Part shown: positions 34,787 to 42,816 of the stretch, piece after piece
Numbering within the stretch: the stretch's first letter is position 1
How the letters are laid out: the number at the start of each line of letters is the position of its first letter
From: Harryflintia acetispora
GTDB taxonomy: Bacteria; Bacillota; Clostridia; Oscillospirales; Ruminococcaceae
Assembly (NCBI GenBank): GCA_004340125.1
Contig: SLUK01000006.1
Span: forward strand, 1 to 64,000
Length of the DNA: 64,000 nt
Reading direction: 5' to 3'
Made by a program: the position numbers and the translations under genes
Notes under the pieces: generated by a model
The model's database searches: none
What the model saw: only the letters and a program-made list of their open reading frames with translations
What the model was told of the DNA's origin: nothing

Positions 34787-34958
34787 CTTGGGAATCAGAC
34801 GGCTTAAGCCGTATATTCTTCCAAAAACTTCATTTTCATTCCAATTATATCCGGTTTTGGGGCGGTTTTCAAGGGGAACCGTCCTTTTTGCTGGATTCCC
34901 CTGCGAAAAGCGGCCCCAAGCTGCCTATGCTATAGGTCAGCTTTGAGGAGAGAGTGCA

Positions 34959-36179
34959 ATGAAAAGGAAGGCTCTTTGCGCGGCTTTGGCGCTGTGCGTG
35001 CTGTTCGGCCTGCCCGCTTCGGCGGCGGCCGGGGAGGTGAGCGTGGCGGTACAGGATGGCTATACCTCGGACTGGGGGATAAAGGTGCCCTTTACCCGAT
35101 CGGGGCGCACGGACAGCTATACCTTCGCGCTTTACAGCGGCGGCGCGGCCACCGGGACCCCCGAGGTCACCGCCGCCGTGACGGTAAACACCGGCGGCCC
35201 GGTGACGGTGTCCCTGCCGCTGCGCTACGACGTCACCGGCCCGGGCGAATGGACGCTGAAGGTGACGTCCAGCGTCGATCCGGTCCGGACGGGCCTGGAT
35301 GGGGCGGCCCTGCTGACCCGCACCTTCACGGTGGCTGAAGCACCCACCTGCGGATGCGCTGCGGGTACGCCGGGAGCTTACTATGTGGGGAGCGGGACGG
35401 CGGCCTCCCCCTACCGGATCGGCAGCCAAGAGCAGCTCTCTCACATGAGCAAGCACCTTGCCGCCGCGTTCAAGCTGGAAAGCGACCTGGCTCTCGCCGG
35501 GAGCTGGACCCCGGTAGGCAGCCAGTCGGTGCCCTTCACCGGGGTGCTCGACGGAAACAGGCACACGGTCAGCGGGCTTAACGCCCGGGACGGCGGGCTC
35601 TTTTACACCGTCAGCGGCAGCGGCGCGGCGGTGCGGAACCTCACCCTGCACGCCCCCAAGGTGGAGACCACCTACGTTGATGCCGAGGTGATCCCGGACG
35701 GCGCCCGCCTGGTGCTTTCGGGGGCGGTCGCGGCCGTTGTGCAGGCGGGCGCGCAGATCGTTGACTGCAGCGTCGAGAACGCCGATCTCTACTCCCATAC
35801 CACCGAGCGGGCTTGTGCCATTTCGGGCGGGATTTCGGGCTGGGCGGACAACGCCCGCTTTGTCCGCTGCCGCGCGAGCGGGTCGCTACAAGTGGAGTCC
35901 CTCACGGCGGAATATTCGGGCGGGATCGTGGGGGAAAACGTCGAATCCACCTATATCGAATGCCGTTCCTCCGTCGCCATCACCTCCAGCACGATCGACG
36001 AGGTCAGCGTGGGTGGGATTGTCGGGGTCCTCAGCGGCTTTCATTCCCCTCTGGTGATGCAAAACTGCCGTTGGACCGATCCGACCCATGCGGTGGGGCA
36101 GCCGGACCGCTTGGGCGGCCCCTACACGCTCAATACCGGCGAGTGCTACGGGAACGAGCAGGTCGCTTCAATTGATTGA
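34959..36179 (+). CDS. Secreted GLUG-type surface protein
   Basis: 406 residues with a signal peptide (MKRKALCAALALCVLFGLPASAAA) and gaggag upstream. After an Ig-like N-terminal part comes 'CGCAAGTPGAYYVGSGTAASPYRIGSQEQLSHMSKHLAAAFKLESDLALAGSWTPVGSQSVPFTGVLDGNRHTVSGLNA', the start of a GLUG/parallel beta-helix-like region ('DGGLFYTVSGSGAAVRNLTLHAP', 'SGGIVGENVESTYIECRSSVAI'). Such proteins are exposed, often carbohydrate- or adhesion-related. The 'GxGTAxxPYRI' module recurs in the gene at 38648, indicating a shared family in this genome. No sortase signal, so probably released or attached otherwise. Confidence 0.78.
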   Translation: MKRKALCAALALCVLFGLPASAAAGEVSVAVQDGYTSDWGIKVPFTRSGRTDSYTFALYSGGAATGTPEVTAAVTVNTGGPVTVSLPLRYDVTGPGEWTLKVTSSVDPVRTGLDGAALLTRTFTVAEAPTCGCAAGTPGAYYVGSGTAASPYRIGSQEQLSHMSKHLAAAFKLESDLALAGSWTPVGSQSVPFTGVLDGNRHTVSGLNARDGGLFYTVSGSGAAVRNLTLHAPKVETTYVDAEVIPDGARLVLSGAVAAVVQAGAQIVDCSVENADLYSHTTERACAISGGISGWADNARFVRCRASGSLQVESLTAEYSGGIVGENVESTYIECRSSVAITSSTIDEVSVGGIVGVLSGFHSPLVMQNCRWTDPTHAVGQPDRLGGPYTLNTGECYGNEQVASID

Positions 36180-36215
36180 TCACGCTTTAACGCGTGATTG
36201 ACAATTGCCTCTTTT
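36168..36215 (+). terminator. Probable terminator
   Basis: An imperfect hairpin (caattgattgatcacgc with gcgtgattgacaattg) then cctctttttt. It overlaps the start of the YitT promoter at 36198. Confidence 0.6.
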
Positions 36216-36226
36216 TTGTCTATACT
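36198..36226 (+). promoter_or_regulatory. Promoter of the YitT-family gene
   Basis: ttgaca (36198-36203), 17 bases, tatact (36221-36226), 40 bases before the start codon. Confidence 0.8.
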
Positions 36227-36265
36227 ATGTCCTGGCTTTCATATCAACATAAAGGAGACAGGGCA

Positions 36266-37138
36266 ATGCAGCTAAAGAAACAAGCTATCTCGCAGATGGC
36301 GGCCACCCTCGTCAGCGTGGTGCTGGGCAACGCGATCCTCACCTTCGCCGTCGCGGCGTTCATCCTGCCGGGCGGGCTGATATCCGGGGGCGTGGCCGGG
36401 ATCGGGCTGATCGTGCGCCACTTTTTCGAGGTCAATGTCGACGTTGGCGTGGCGGCGGCCAACGTCGTGCTCTTTATCGCCGGGGCGATCGTACTGGGGT
36501 GGAAGTTTGCGCTGACCACACTGCTGAGCACCTTCCTCTATCCGGCCTTTCTGGCCTTCTTCATCCGCCTGCCGATCCTGGAAAATCTGACAAGCGACCC
36601 GCTGCTCGCGGCCATCTATGCGGGGCTGCTCATGGGCGTCGGGATCGGGATGGTCATCCGGGTGGGCTCCTCCACCGGCGGGATGGATATCCCGCCGCTG
36701 ATCATCAACAAAAAGTTCGGACTTTCGGTGCCGGTGCTGATGTACGCCTTCGACACGGTGATCCTGCTCTTCCAGGTGTTCTTCTCCAGCACCGAGCAGG
36801 TGCTTTACGGCATTCTGGTGGTCATCCTGACGAGCATTGTGATGGACCGGGTGATGATCATCGGCCAGACCCAGACCCAGGTGATGATCGTGAGCCCGAA
36901 ATATGAGGAGATCAACGGGCTCATCCAGAAGGACCTGGACCGGGGGAGCACGCTGCTCAATTCGGTGACCGGCCATCTCGGCGAGCGCTGTGAGACCATC
37001 CTGACCGTGGTGACCCACCGCCAGCTCCCCCAGCTCAAGGAGCTGGTGCTCGGCGTGGACGAGCAGGCGTTTATCATCGTCACGCCGGCCAACGAAGTGA
37101 AGGGTCGGGGTTTTACTTTGAGCAAACATCACAAGTAA
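36266..37138 (+). CDS. YitT family membrane protein (DUF161/DUF2179)
   Basis: 290 residues; start 36266 with aaaggag 9 bases upstream, although the frame is open further upstream. Five to six hydrophobic segments ('LGNAILTFAVAAFILPGGLISGGVAGIGLIV', 'DVGVAAANVVLFIAGAIVLGWKFALTTLL', 'GVGIGMVIRVGSSTGGMDIPPLII') followed by a cytosolic DUF2179 domain with 'QVMIVSPKYEEINGLIQKDLDRGSTLLNSVTGHLG'. The YitT family is common in Firmicutes; function unproven. Monocistronic, with a good promoter and a strong terminator. Confidence 0.9.
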   Translation: MQLKKQAISQMAATLVSVVLGNAILTFAVAAFILPGGLISGGVAGIGLIVRHFFEVNVDVGVAAANVVLFIAGAIVLGWKFALTTLLSTFLYPAFLAFFIRLPILENLTSDPLLAAIYAGLLMGVGIGMVIRVGSSTGGMDIPPLIINKKFGLSVPVLMYAFDTVILLFQVFFSSTEQVLYGILVVILTSIVMDRVMIIGQTQTQVMIVSPKYEEINGLIQKDLDRGSTLLNSVTGHLGERCETILTVVTHRQLPQLKELVLGVDEQAFIIVTPANEVKGRGFTLSKHHK

Positions 37139-37167
37139 CCTATTAAACTTGGCGTTCCTTTGCGCAG

Positions 37168-37213
37168 AAGGCGGATTTCGGGCGTTTTTGGCCCGAAACT
37201 CCGCCTTTTTCTC
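37168..37213 (+). terminator. Rho-independent terminator
   Basis: aaggcggatttcgggc pairs with gcccgaaactccgcctt (one-base bulge), 37168-37207, then T-run. Ends the YitT gene. Confidence 0.9.
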
Positions 37214-37354
37214 GTCTCGGCGCGCTTTTTTTTCGGCCCCCGGATGTGTTATAATATAGTTATAAAGCCAGTCGCAGGCCTGGCCGCGGAGTGCCCCGAT
37301 ATTGGCTTTTCGGGGAGGACGGCCTAAATCAAACAAATTTTATGGGGGAATACC

Positions 37355-38581
37355 ATGTCAACAAGCAAGATCAAAAATCGCCTTGTCATCAAAGAGATGA
37401 ACAAGGAAGAGCACCTGTCCCAGTTCAACAACCTGCTGCGCTACGCCTTCCAGGTGACCAACCGCGAGCTGTTGGACGTCGGATGGGAAGAGGATGAGAT
37501 CAAGCAGTCCAAGAGCCCGGTGCTCGAAAAGGCGGACGTGATTGGCTGGTTCGACGGCGACAAGCTCGCCTCCCAGATCGCCGTCTACCCCATGAAGGTC
37601 AACATCCACGGCGAAATTTACGAGATGGGCGGCGTCACCGGGGTGGCGACCTATCCCGAATACGCCAATATGGGCCTCATGCACACCCTGATCAAGCGCA
37701 GCCTCATCGAGATGCGCAGGCGGGGGCAGACCGTGTCCTTCCTGTTTCCCTATTCCATCCCCTACTACCGGCGCAAGGGGTGGGAGATCATCTCGGATAA
37801 GATGACCTTCACCATCAAGGACACCCAGCTGCCGCACCAGGTCGAGGTGCCCGGCATGATGGACCGGGTGAGCATCGAGCACGAGGACATCAAAAAGGTC
37901 TACGACCGTTTTTCGGCGAAGCGCCACGGCACCCTGCAGCGCGACGAGCTCGCCTGGGAGGAGTACTGGCGGTGGGAGCCGGAGGAGATGATCGCCGCCG
38001 TCTACTACAGCGAGGATCACGACCCGATGGGGTTCGTGCTCTACTGGATCGAGAACGAGATTTTCCATATCAAGGAGATCGTCTACCTTAACCAGGAGGC
38101 GCGCCACGGCGTCTGGAACTATATTTCGGCCCACTTCTCGATGATTACCGAGGTGCAGGGCAACAACTTCACCAACGAATCGCTGGCCTTCCTGCTGGAG
38201 GACAGCGAGATCACAGAGACGATCTGCCCGTTCTTCATGGCGCGGATTGTGGATTTGCGGGGCTTCATCAGGCAGTACCCCTTCTCGGTGCGGGATAAGA
38301 AGAACAGCCTCTGCCTGGTGATCGACGACCCGATGGCAAAGTGGAACTGCGGGGCCTTCACCCTGACCTGGGATGAGCGGGGCCGCACCAAATTCAAGGC
38401 CGGGGAGAGCGACGAAAACCGGGTCGAGTGCAACATCCAGACCCTGACCACCATGCTGCTCAGCTATCGGCGGCCCTCCTACCTGCACCGGATCGAGCGC
38501 CTTCGCGCCGACCCGGCGACCATCCAGCTGCTCGAAACATTGATCCCGCTCGAGCAGCCCTATTACTCCGACTACTTTTGA
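37355..38581 (+). CDS. Eis-like GNAT N-acetyltransferase
   Basis: 408 residues, the size of the Eis family (two GNAT-fold halves plus an SCP2-like C-terminal domain). N-terminal GNAT motif 'GGVTGVATYPEYANMGLMHTLIKRSLIEMRRRGQTVSFLFPYSIPYYRRKGWEIISDKMTFTI'; C-terminal 'ENRVECNIQTLTTMLLSYRRPSYLHRIERLRADPATIQLLETLIPLEQPYYSDYF', ending with the acidic/aromatic tail typical of Eis proteins. These acetylate multiple amines of small molecules or peptides. gggggaat lies upstream; a ~95-nt leader (37260-37354) may be structured. Confidence 0.85.
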   Translation: MSTSKIKNRLVIKEMNKEEHLSQFNNLLRYAFQVTNRELLDVGWEEDEIKQSKSPVLEKADVIGWFDGDKLASQIAVYPMKVNIHGEIYEMGGVTGVATYPEYANMGLMHTLIKRSLIEMRRRGQTVSFLFPYSIPYYRRKGWEIISDKMTFTIKDTQLPHQVEVPGMMDRVSIEHEDIKKVYDRFSAKRHGTLQRDELAWEEYWRWEPEEMIAAVYYSEDHDPMGFVLYWIENEIFHIKEIVYLNQEARHGVWNYISAHFSMITEVQGNNFTNESLAFLLEDSEITETICPFFMARIVDLRGFIRQYPFSVRDKKNSLCLVIDDPMAKWNCGAFTLTWDERGRTKFKAGESDENRVECNIQTLTTMLLSYRRPSYLHRIERLRADPATIQLLETLIPLEQPYYSDYF

Positions 38582-38588
38582 TCGAAAG

Positions 38589-38626
38589 AAAGCCCTCCGC
38601 AGATTTCTGCGGAGGGCTTTTTCTTT
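38589..38626 (+). terminator. Rho-independent terminator
   Basis: Perfect 15-bp stem aaagccctccgcaga (38589-38603)/tctgcggagggcttt (38606-38620) and tttctttt. Serves the Eis-like gene and lies just downstream of the convergent surface-protein gene. Confidence 0.93.
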
Positions 38627-38647
38627 TGCGGGAAGGAAAGGGACCAG

Positions 38648-40153
38648 TCAGCCTTGGTGCGCGAAGCCCTTGAGGGTGGGGACGCGCAACCCCTCCTCGG
38701 CCCCCTTGAATTTGACGGTGCGCCAGACCCAGTCGTCGGAAGAGAAGGCGAAGTTGTCCGGGTTGGAAAACTCGGACATCGGGCTCAGCGGGATCAGCAG
38801 GTCGAGCCCGGTGGGGATGGAGCCTCCGCCGTAGCCGGGGAGCCCGCCGAAGGGATAAAAGTAGTTTTGCTTGGCAAAGGAGAACTTTGAGGTGCCGCCT
38901 CCCACGAGCGCACCGCATCTTACGGTTTCGTCGCCGTTGGCGTTGACAGAATAGGGAATGGAATAGCAATCGGCAACAGTGGAGGAAGCGGAGGCCATCA
39001 CCCCGATCAGACCGCCGGCATGAACGGCTGACGAACCGCTGCCCCGGATGTTGGCGCCCAGCGAATAACAACGCTCGACGGTGGACTTGTCCATGATCTG
39101 TCCCACCAGCCCGCCGCTAACGGTGGAGGTGTCGATGGAGCAGTCCAGGGAGTAGCACTCCCGCAAAGTTCCGGTTTTGAGAAGGCCAACCAGTACGGCG
39201 GCGTAGGGATCGCCGGCTAACTTTGCATTTTCCACCCCCAAGCACTGAATGGTGCTGCCGTCGATTTTTGAAAAGATGCCCCACCAGTTGACCGCTTCGC
39301 CCTCCAATTTCAGGTTTTTAAGGATGTGATAACCGCCGTCATAGGTGCAGTTGGTAAGGCTGCCAACGGAATCGATGACGGCATTTTGAAAGTCGAGGTC
39401 CAGCATCTGCTTAAAACAGGCGCCGCTGTTGTGGCTGGCGATGTGCAAAAGCTCCGCGGTGGTGTAAATGCGGTAGGGGTCGGTGGCAGTGCCGCTCCCG
39501 CCGTGGAAGCCGCCGGTGTGGCCGCAGGTGGCCTCCTCGGTGGGCGGGTCATAATAGGTCACCGCCACCTCGCAGCGCGCGCTCACGCCGGTGTTTTCCA
39601 CCGAGGCGGTGATGATGGCTCTCCCTTCGGAAAGGGCCGTCACCGTCCCGCTTTGGTCCACCGTGGCCACCGCCTCGTCGCTGCTGCGCCAGATGAGAGC
39701 GGCGCTGGCCCCCGCAGGCTCGAACACCGGGACGATCGTATAAGACAGGCTGTTTTGCAGATAGAGGGACGCGGGGTCGAGGGTCAGCCCGGTGACGAAG
39801 TGGTAGGTCCAGATCATCGTCCTTTCGCTGCCGGTAAAGAAGCCCTTGTACCGCTCGTCCGGCACCGATTTGACATGTACCAGGTAGTCCTGCCGGTGGG
39901 TGGGGAAGGGAACGGAGATGTAATAATCCATCGTCCCGCCGGGGGCCGGGGTACTGCTCGATTCGTACCGGGCGCCGCCGGTCGGGTTGCCGCCCTCGTC
40001 GCACTCCTCGGCCCAGACCTCGAAGCTGCCGATGCGCGCGTCCGGGCGGGTCACCCGGATGGGGATCCCCTCCTGTGCGGCCGAGGCCGGCAACAGCAGG
40101 CCTATGCAGAGCGACAAAGCGAGCGAGAAAGAAAACAATTTGCGAATTTTCAT
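38648..40153 (-). CDS. Secreted Big2/GLUG-type surface protein
   Basis: 501 residues. Signal peptide (MKIRKLFSFSLALSLCIGLLLPASA), an Ig-like N-terminal part, a Big2 unit ('LTLDPASLYLQNSLSYTIVPVFEP...EAVATVDQSGTVTALSEGRAIITASVENTG', ~135-210), then 'CGHTGGFHGGSGTATDPYRIYTTAELLHIASH' and GLUG-like repeats ('GGLVGQIMDKSTVERCYSLG', 'GGLIGVMASASSTVADCYSI'). Predicted exported, probably surface-associated. Its ATG overlaps the stop of the SHOCT-like gene (ATGA), so the two form one operon. Shares the 'GxGTAxxPYRI' module with the protein at 34959. Confidence 0.82.
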   Translation of the reverse strand: MKIRKLFSFSLALSLCIGLLLPASAAQEGIPIRVTRPDARIGSFEVWAEECDEGGNPTGGARYESSSTPAPGGTMDYYISVPFPTHRQDYLVHVKSVPDERYKGFFTGSERTMIWTYHFVTGLTLDPASLYLQNSLSYTIVPVFEPAGASAALIWRSSDEAVATVDQSGTVTALSEGRAIITASVENTGVSARCEVAVTYYDPPTEEATCGHTGGFHGGSGTATDPYRIYTTAELLHIASHNSGACFKQMLDLDFQNAVIDSVGSLTNCTYDGGYHILKNLKLEGEAVNWWGIFSKIDGSTIQCLGVENAKLAGDPYAAVLVGLLKTGTLRECYSLDCSIDTSTVSGGLVGQIMDKSTVERCYSLGANIRGSGSSAVHAGGLIGVMASASSTVADCYSIPYSVNANGDETVRCGALVGGGTSKFSFAKQNYFYPFGGLPGYGGGSIPTGLDLLIPLSPMSEFSNPDNFAFSSDDWVWRTVKFKGAEEGLRVPTLKGFAHQG

Positions 40154-40488
40154 TTAGAAATTTCACCCTCGGTTGCTCCCCCTCGGAGAGTTAGGGGGTC
40201 CATGGGGGGATGATTCCCCCCATGAGGTGGGCCGCCGGCGTCAGCCGGCAATTGCATTTCCGCAGAAATGCTGCCCACCAGGAAGTCGTCGATCGGTTGC
40301 CGTTCGCTCTCGGGCAGCTCGAAGTCGAAGCGTTCCAGCTTCTCAAACTCTGCCTCAGTAATGACTCCCTCCCCGAGCAGCGCCTCGTACCGCTCGCGCG
40401 GCGAGGGCTGCCCCGCCGCCGCGCAGCCCAGCGCGGCGGTAAGGATCAGCGCGCCCGCCAGGACGGATAATTTAACGGATTTTCTCAT
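40150..40488 (-). CDS. Small exported protein with SHOCT-like segment
   Basis: 112 residues; start at 40488 (MRKSV) has ggaggg 7 bases upstream, an ATG at 40494 would overlap the ribosome site. Hydrophobic N-terminus ending 'LGCAAAG' is a weak lipobox. Residues ~30-50, 'RERYEALLGEGVITEAEFEKLE', resemble the SHOCT motif (short C-terminal oligomerisation domain). The Pro/Gly-rich C-terminus (ADAGGPPHGGNHPPMDPLTLRGG) is low complexity. It overlaps the surface-protein gene by 4 bases; a chaperone, anchor or regulator role for that protein is a guess. Confidence 0.65.
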   Translation of the reverse strand: MRKSVKLSVLAGALILTAALGCAAAGQPSPRERYEALLGEGVITEAEFEKLERFDFELPESERQPIDDFLVGSISAEMQLPADAGGPPHGGNHPPMDPLTLRGGATEGEISK

Positions 40489-40527
40489 AATCATACCCTC
40501 CCCGAACGAGAAAATAAGACCAGTAGT

Positions 40528-40694
40528 AACCCTTTCTAGCGGTCATGTGCCGAGGCGGGAGGGGAGAAAATTTGCCGGATTCCCTTGAAAAGGATTCCAG
40601 AACAGGTTATAATTAGGGAAACGATGGGGAGAAATGGAAGCCGTTTCTCCTAAAATGCGAAAAAGAGGGAAAATGTTGACCGCTAGAAAGGGTT
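40528..40694. repeat. 18-bp inverted repeat flanking a 131-bp intergenic segment
   Basis: aaccctttctagcggtca (40528-40545) recurs in inverse orientation as tgaccgctagaaagggtt (40677-40694). A third, shorter copy of the core (ctagcggtcaa, 40696-40706) forms the right arm of the hairpin at 40676. Could be terminal repeats of a small non-autonomous element or binding sites. Confidence 0.6.
40585..40613 (+). promoter_or_regulatory. Orphan sigma-A promoter
   Basis: ttgaaa (40585-40590), 17 bases, tataat (40608-40613), pointing right, away from the SHOCT gene, into a region with no gene. It would drive the candidate small RNA. Confidence 0.7.
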
Positions 40695-40712
40695 GCTAGC
40701 GGTCAATTTTAA
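40620..40712 (+). ncRNA. Candidate small RNA
   Basis: A transcript from the promoter at 40585-40613 would start near 40620 and end at a hairpin with T-tail (ttgaccgctag 40676-40686 with ctagcggtcaa 40696-40706, then tttt). Internally ggagaaa (40628-40634) pairs with tttctcc (40644-40650). No protein frame. Its 3' arm is complementary to the tgaccgctag sequence in the leader of the divergent SHOCT-like gene. Prediction only. Confidence 0.4.
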
Positions 40713-40743
40713 TTGGAGAACAGGCCCCTTCAAAACACATAAA

Positions 40744-40778
40744 AGCGGGCCCGCCGGAAATCTTCCGGCGGGCCCGCT
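40744..40778 (-). terminator. Rho-independent terminator of the symporter gene
   Basis: Perfect 16-bp stem agcgggcccgccggaa (40744-40759)/ttccggcgggcccgct (40763-40778); on the minus strand it is followed by TTTTATG. Ends the symporter gene. Confidence 0.88.
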
Positions 40779-40798
40779 CGCTTGGGAGGCGATACCGA

Positions 40799-42316
40799 TT
40801 ATTCGCTGACCTCTTCGAGGGCTAGCTTGTGGGAGACGGCGACCTTCTCGTCGTAGCAGGAGAAGGCGTGGTCGACATGCTCCCTTGGCAGCCTGGGGGT
40901 GATGAGGCTGACGAGCGGCACCACGATCAGCGAGGCGACGATCGAGATCGCCCCGGCGGTGGTGGGCGCGGTGAAGGGGTGCACGAGGTTTAAAACATTG
41001 ATCCCGATCCCGGTGGCGAACGACGCCCAGACCGACAGCCGGGTGGTCCCCCGCCAGAAGAGCCCATAGAGGAAGGGACCGAGGAAGCTGCCGGCCAGCG
41101 CACCCCAGGAGAGGGACATCAGGGTGGTGATCAGGGAGTTGGGGTTGAGCGCGATGAGCACCGAGAGGAGGATGAAGAAGCCGCACAGGAACTTGATCAC
41201 CCCGACCTGGGCCGACTGGCGCAGGTCCTTGAGCAGGAAGCCCTTTAAAAAGTCGAGAGTGAAGGTCGAGCTCGAGGCGATGACCAGCGAGGAGAGGGTG
41301 GACATCGAGGCGGAGAGCACCAGGATGATGACCACCCCGATCAGGATGTCCGGCAGGCTCTCGGCGAGCATGGTGGGGACTATACTGTCGTACTGCACCT
41401 TGCCGTCGGGGGCCGCGTAGAACAGCCGCCCGAAGGCGCCCATGAAGTAGCTGCCCCCCGCGATGACCAGCGCAAAGAGGGTGGAAATCACGGTGCCGGC
41501 CTTGATCGCCTTTTCGTTCTTGATGGTGTAGAATTTGTGGACCATCTGGGGCAGGCCCCAGGTGCCGAGGCTGGTGAGGATGACCACCCCCAAAAGCCCC
41601 ACCGGGTCGGGGCCGAAGAAGGAGGCGTAGGCTCCCGAAAGGGCCGGCGCGCTCTCGCAGGGGATGCCCGAGAGCTTTTCGATGGCCGCGATAAAACCGC
41701 CCTGGGTATTTAAAATCGCGAGCACCACCGCCACGATCCCGCCGAGCATGATGATCCCCTGCACCAGGTCGTTGAGCGCGGCGGCCATGTATCCGCCCAC
41801 GATGACATAGATCCCCGTCAGCAGGGCCATGCCCAAGATACACCAGGTGAAGTCGATCCCGAAGGCCATCGAGAACAGGCCGCTGAGCCCCTTGTAGACC
41901 GAGGCGGAGTAGGGCACGAGGAAGATAAAGATGATGACCGAGGCGACCACCTTGAGCGCCGAGGACTCGTAGCGCTTGGCGAAGAAGTCGGGCATGGTGG
42001 CCGATTCGTAGTGCTTGGTCATGATCCTCGTGCGCCGCCCGAGCAGCACCCAGGCCAGCAGCGAGCCGATCAGGGCGTTGCCGATCCCGATCCAGGTGGC
42101 GCTCACCCCGAAGCTCCAGCCGAACTGCCCGGCGTAGCCGATAAAGACCACCGCCGAGAAATACGAGGTGCCGTAGGCGAAGGCGGTCACCCACGCCCCG
42201 ACGTTGCGCCCGCCGAGGACGAAGTCCCCCACGCTCGCGGCATGTTTCCGGCAGTAGACCCCGATCCCGACGGTCAGTGCGAAAAACAGGATCAGGATTA
42301 CGACTTTTTCCAACAT
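40799..42316 (-). CDS. Sodium:solute symporter (SSS family)
   Basis: 505 residues, about 13 membrane spans. SSS features: 'VGDFVLGGRNVGAWVTAFAYGTSYFSAVVFIGYAG' (Na+-site Ser/Thr region), 'YVIVGGYMAAALNDLVQGIIMLGGIV' and 'LGVVILTSLGTWGLPQMVHKFYTIKNEKAIKAGTVISTLFALVIAGGSY' typical of the PutP/PanF branch. Start at 42316 (MLEKVV) with aagga 9 bases upstream; an upstream ATG at 42325 is too close. A T-box leader precedes it, so the cargo is probably an amino acid or related compound whose tRNA charging is monitored; see the T-box entry for the candidate specifier. Confidence 0.92.
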   Translation of the reverse strand: MLEKVVILILFFALTVGIGVYCRKHAASVGDFVLGGRNVGAWVTAFAYGTSYFSAVVFIGYAGQFGWSFGVSATWIGIGNALIGSLLAWVLLGRRTRIMTKHYESATMPDFFAKRYESSALKVVASVIIFIFLVPYSASVYKGLSGLFSMAFGIDFTWCILGMALLTGIYVIVGGYMAAALNDLVQGIIMLGGIVAVVLAILNTQGGFIAAIEKLSGIPCESAPALSGAYASFFGPDPVGLLGVVILTSLGTWGLPQMVHKFYTIKNEKAIKAGTVISTLFALVIAGGSYFMGAFGRLFYAAPDGKVQYDSIVPTMLAESLPDILIGVVIILVLSASMSTLSSLVIASSSTFTLDFLKGFLLKDLRQSAQVGVIKFLCGFFILLSVLIALNPNSLITTLMSLSWGALAGSFLGPFLYGLFWRGTTRLSVWASFATGIGINVLNLVHPFTAPTTAGAISIVASLIVVPLVSLITPRLPREHVDHAFSCYDEKVAVSHKLALEEVSE

Positions 42317-42361
42317 GTTTACCATTCCTTCCCAATATCTTTTTACTGTGGAGGAGGAAAC

Positions 42362-42666
42362 AAAAAACCCGTCCTCCGAAAAATACGGAGGACGGGGAAA
42401 TCCCGTGGTACCACCTCTGTTCATCGCGGCCTCACGGCGCGCGACCTTGACAAGTACAATCCCGAAGCCGGGATGATACTCCCGCAATGATAACGGACGC
42501 GACCCCGGTCCCACCTACTGAGGGGATACCCCCTTTGGGCGGACGGCTCTCGGAAGGTATTCGGGCCGGCGCTTGACTCCGCGCCTCTCACCAGCCGGCA
42601 GCTCTCTTTGGGAAGCAAACGGCCCTACTTGTTTCCGGTCAATGCCTTTTATGCTTTGATGTTGAT
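42362..42666 (-). ncRNA. T-box riboswitch leader
   Basis: On the minus strand the leader carries Stem I elements (agagagctgcc, then gctggtgagagg), the specifier region cccGAATACCtt, and the hallmark T-box aggtggtaccacggg (complement of 42402-42416). The intrinsic terminator is gtcctccg-tattttt-cggaggac plus T-run (complement of 42362-42395). The triplet after the conserved GAA is UAC (complement of 42557-42559), pointing to tRNA-Tyr. T-boxes read uncharged tRNA and allow read-through, so the symporter should be induced on starvation for the cognate amino acid. Confidence 0.92.
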
Positions 42667-42670
42667 TTGT

Positions 42671-42699
42671 ATTTTATCAGTTTAAAGCATTCCTGTCAA
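42671..42699 (-). promoter_or_regulatory. Promoter of the T-box/symporter transcript
   Basis: On the minus strand ttgaca (complement of 42694-42699), 17 bases, taaaat (complement of 42671-42676), directly before the T-box leader. Confidence 0.8.
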
Positions 42700-42816
42700 G
42701 AAGTTTTTCAAAATTTTTGCGGGGCGCAACGTTTACAATTTCTTTACCTCTCCTGCGCTCCCCAAGATTGCCCGGGCGGGAGGGGTGTGCTACAATAAGA
42801 AAAAGGGGGTCTGACT

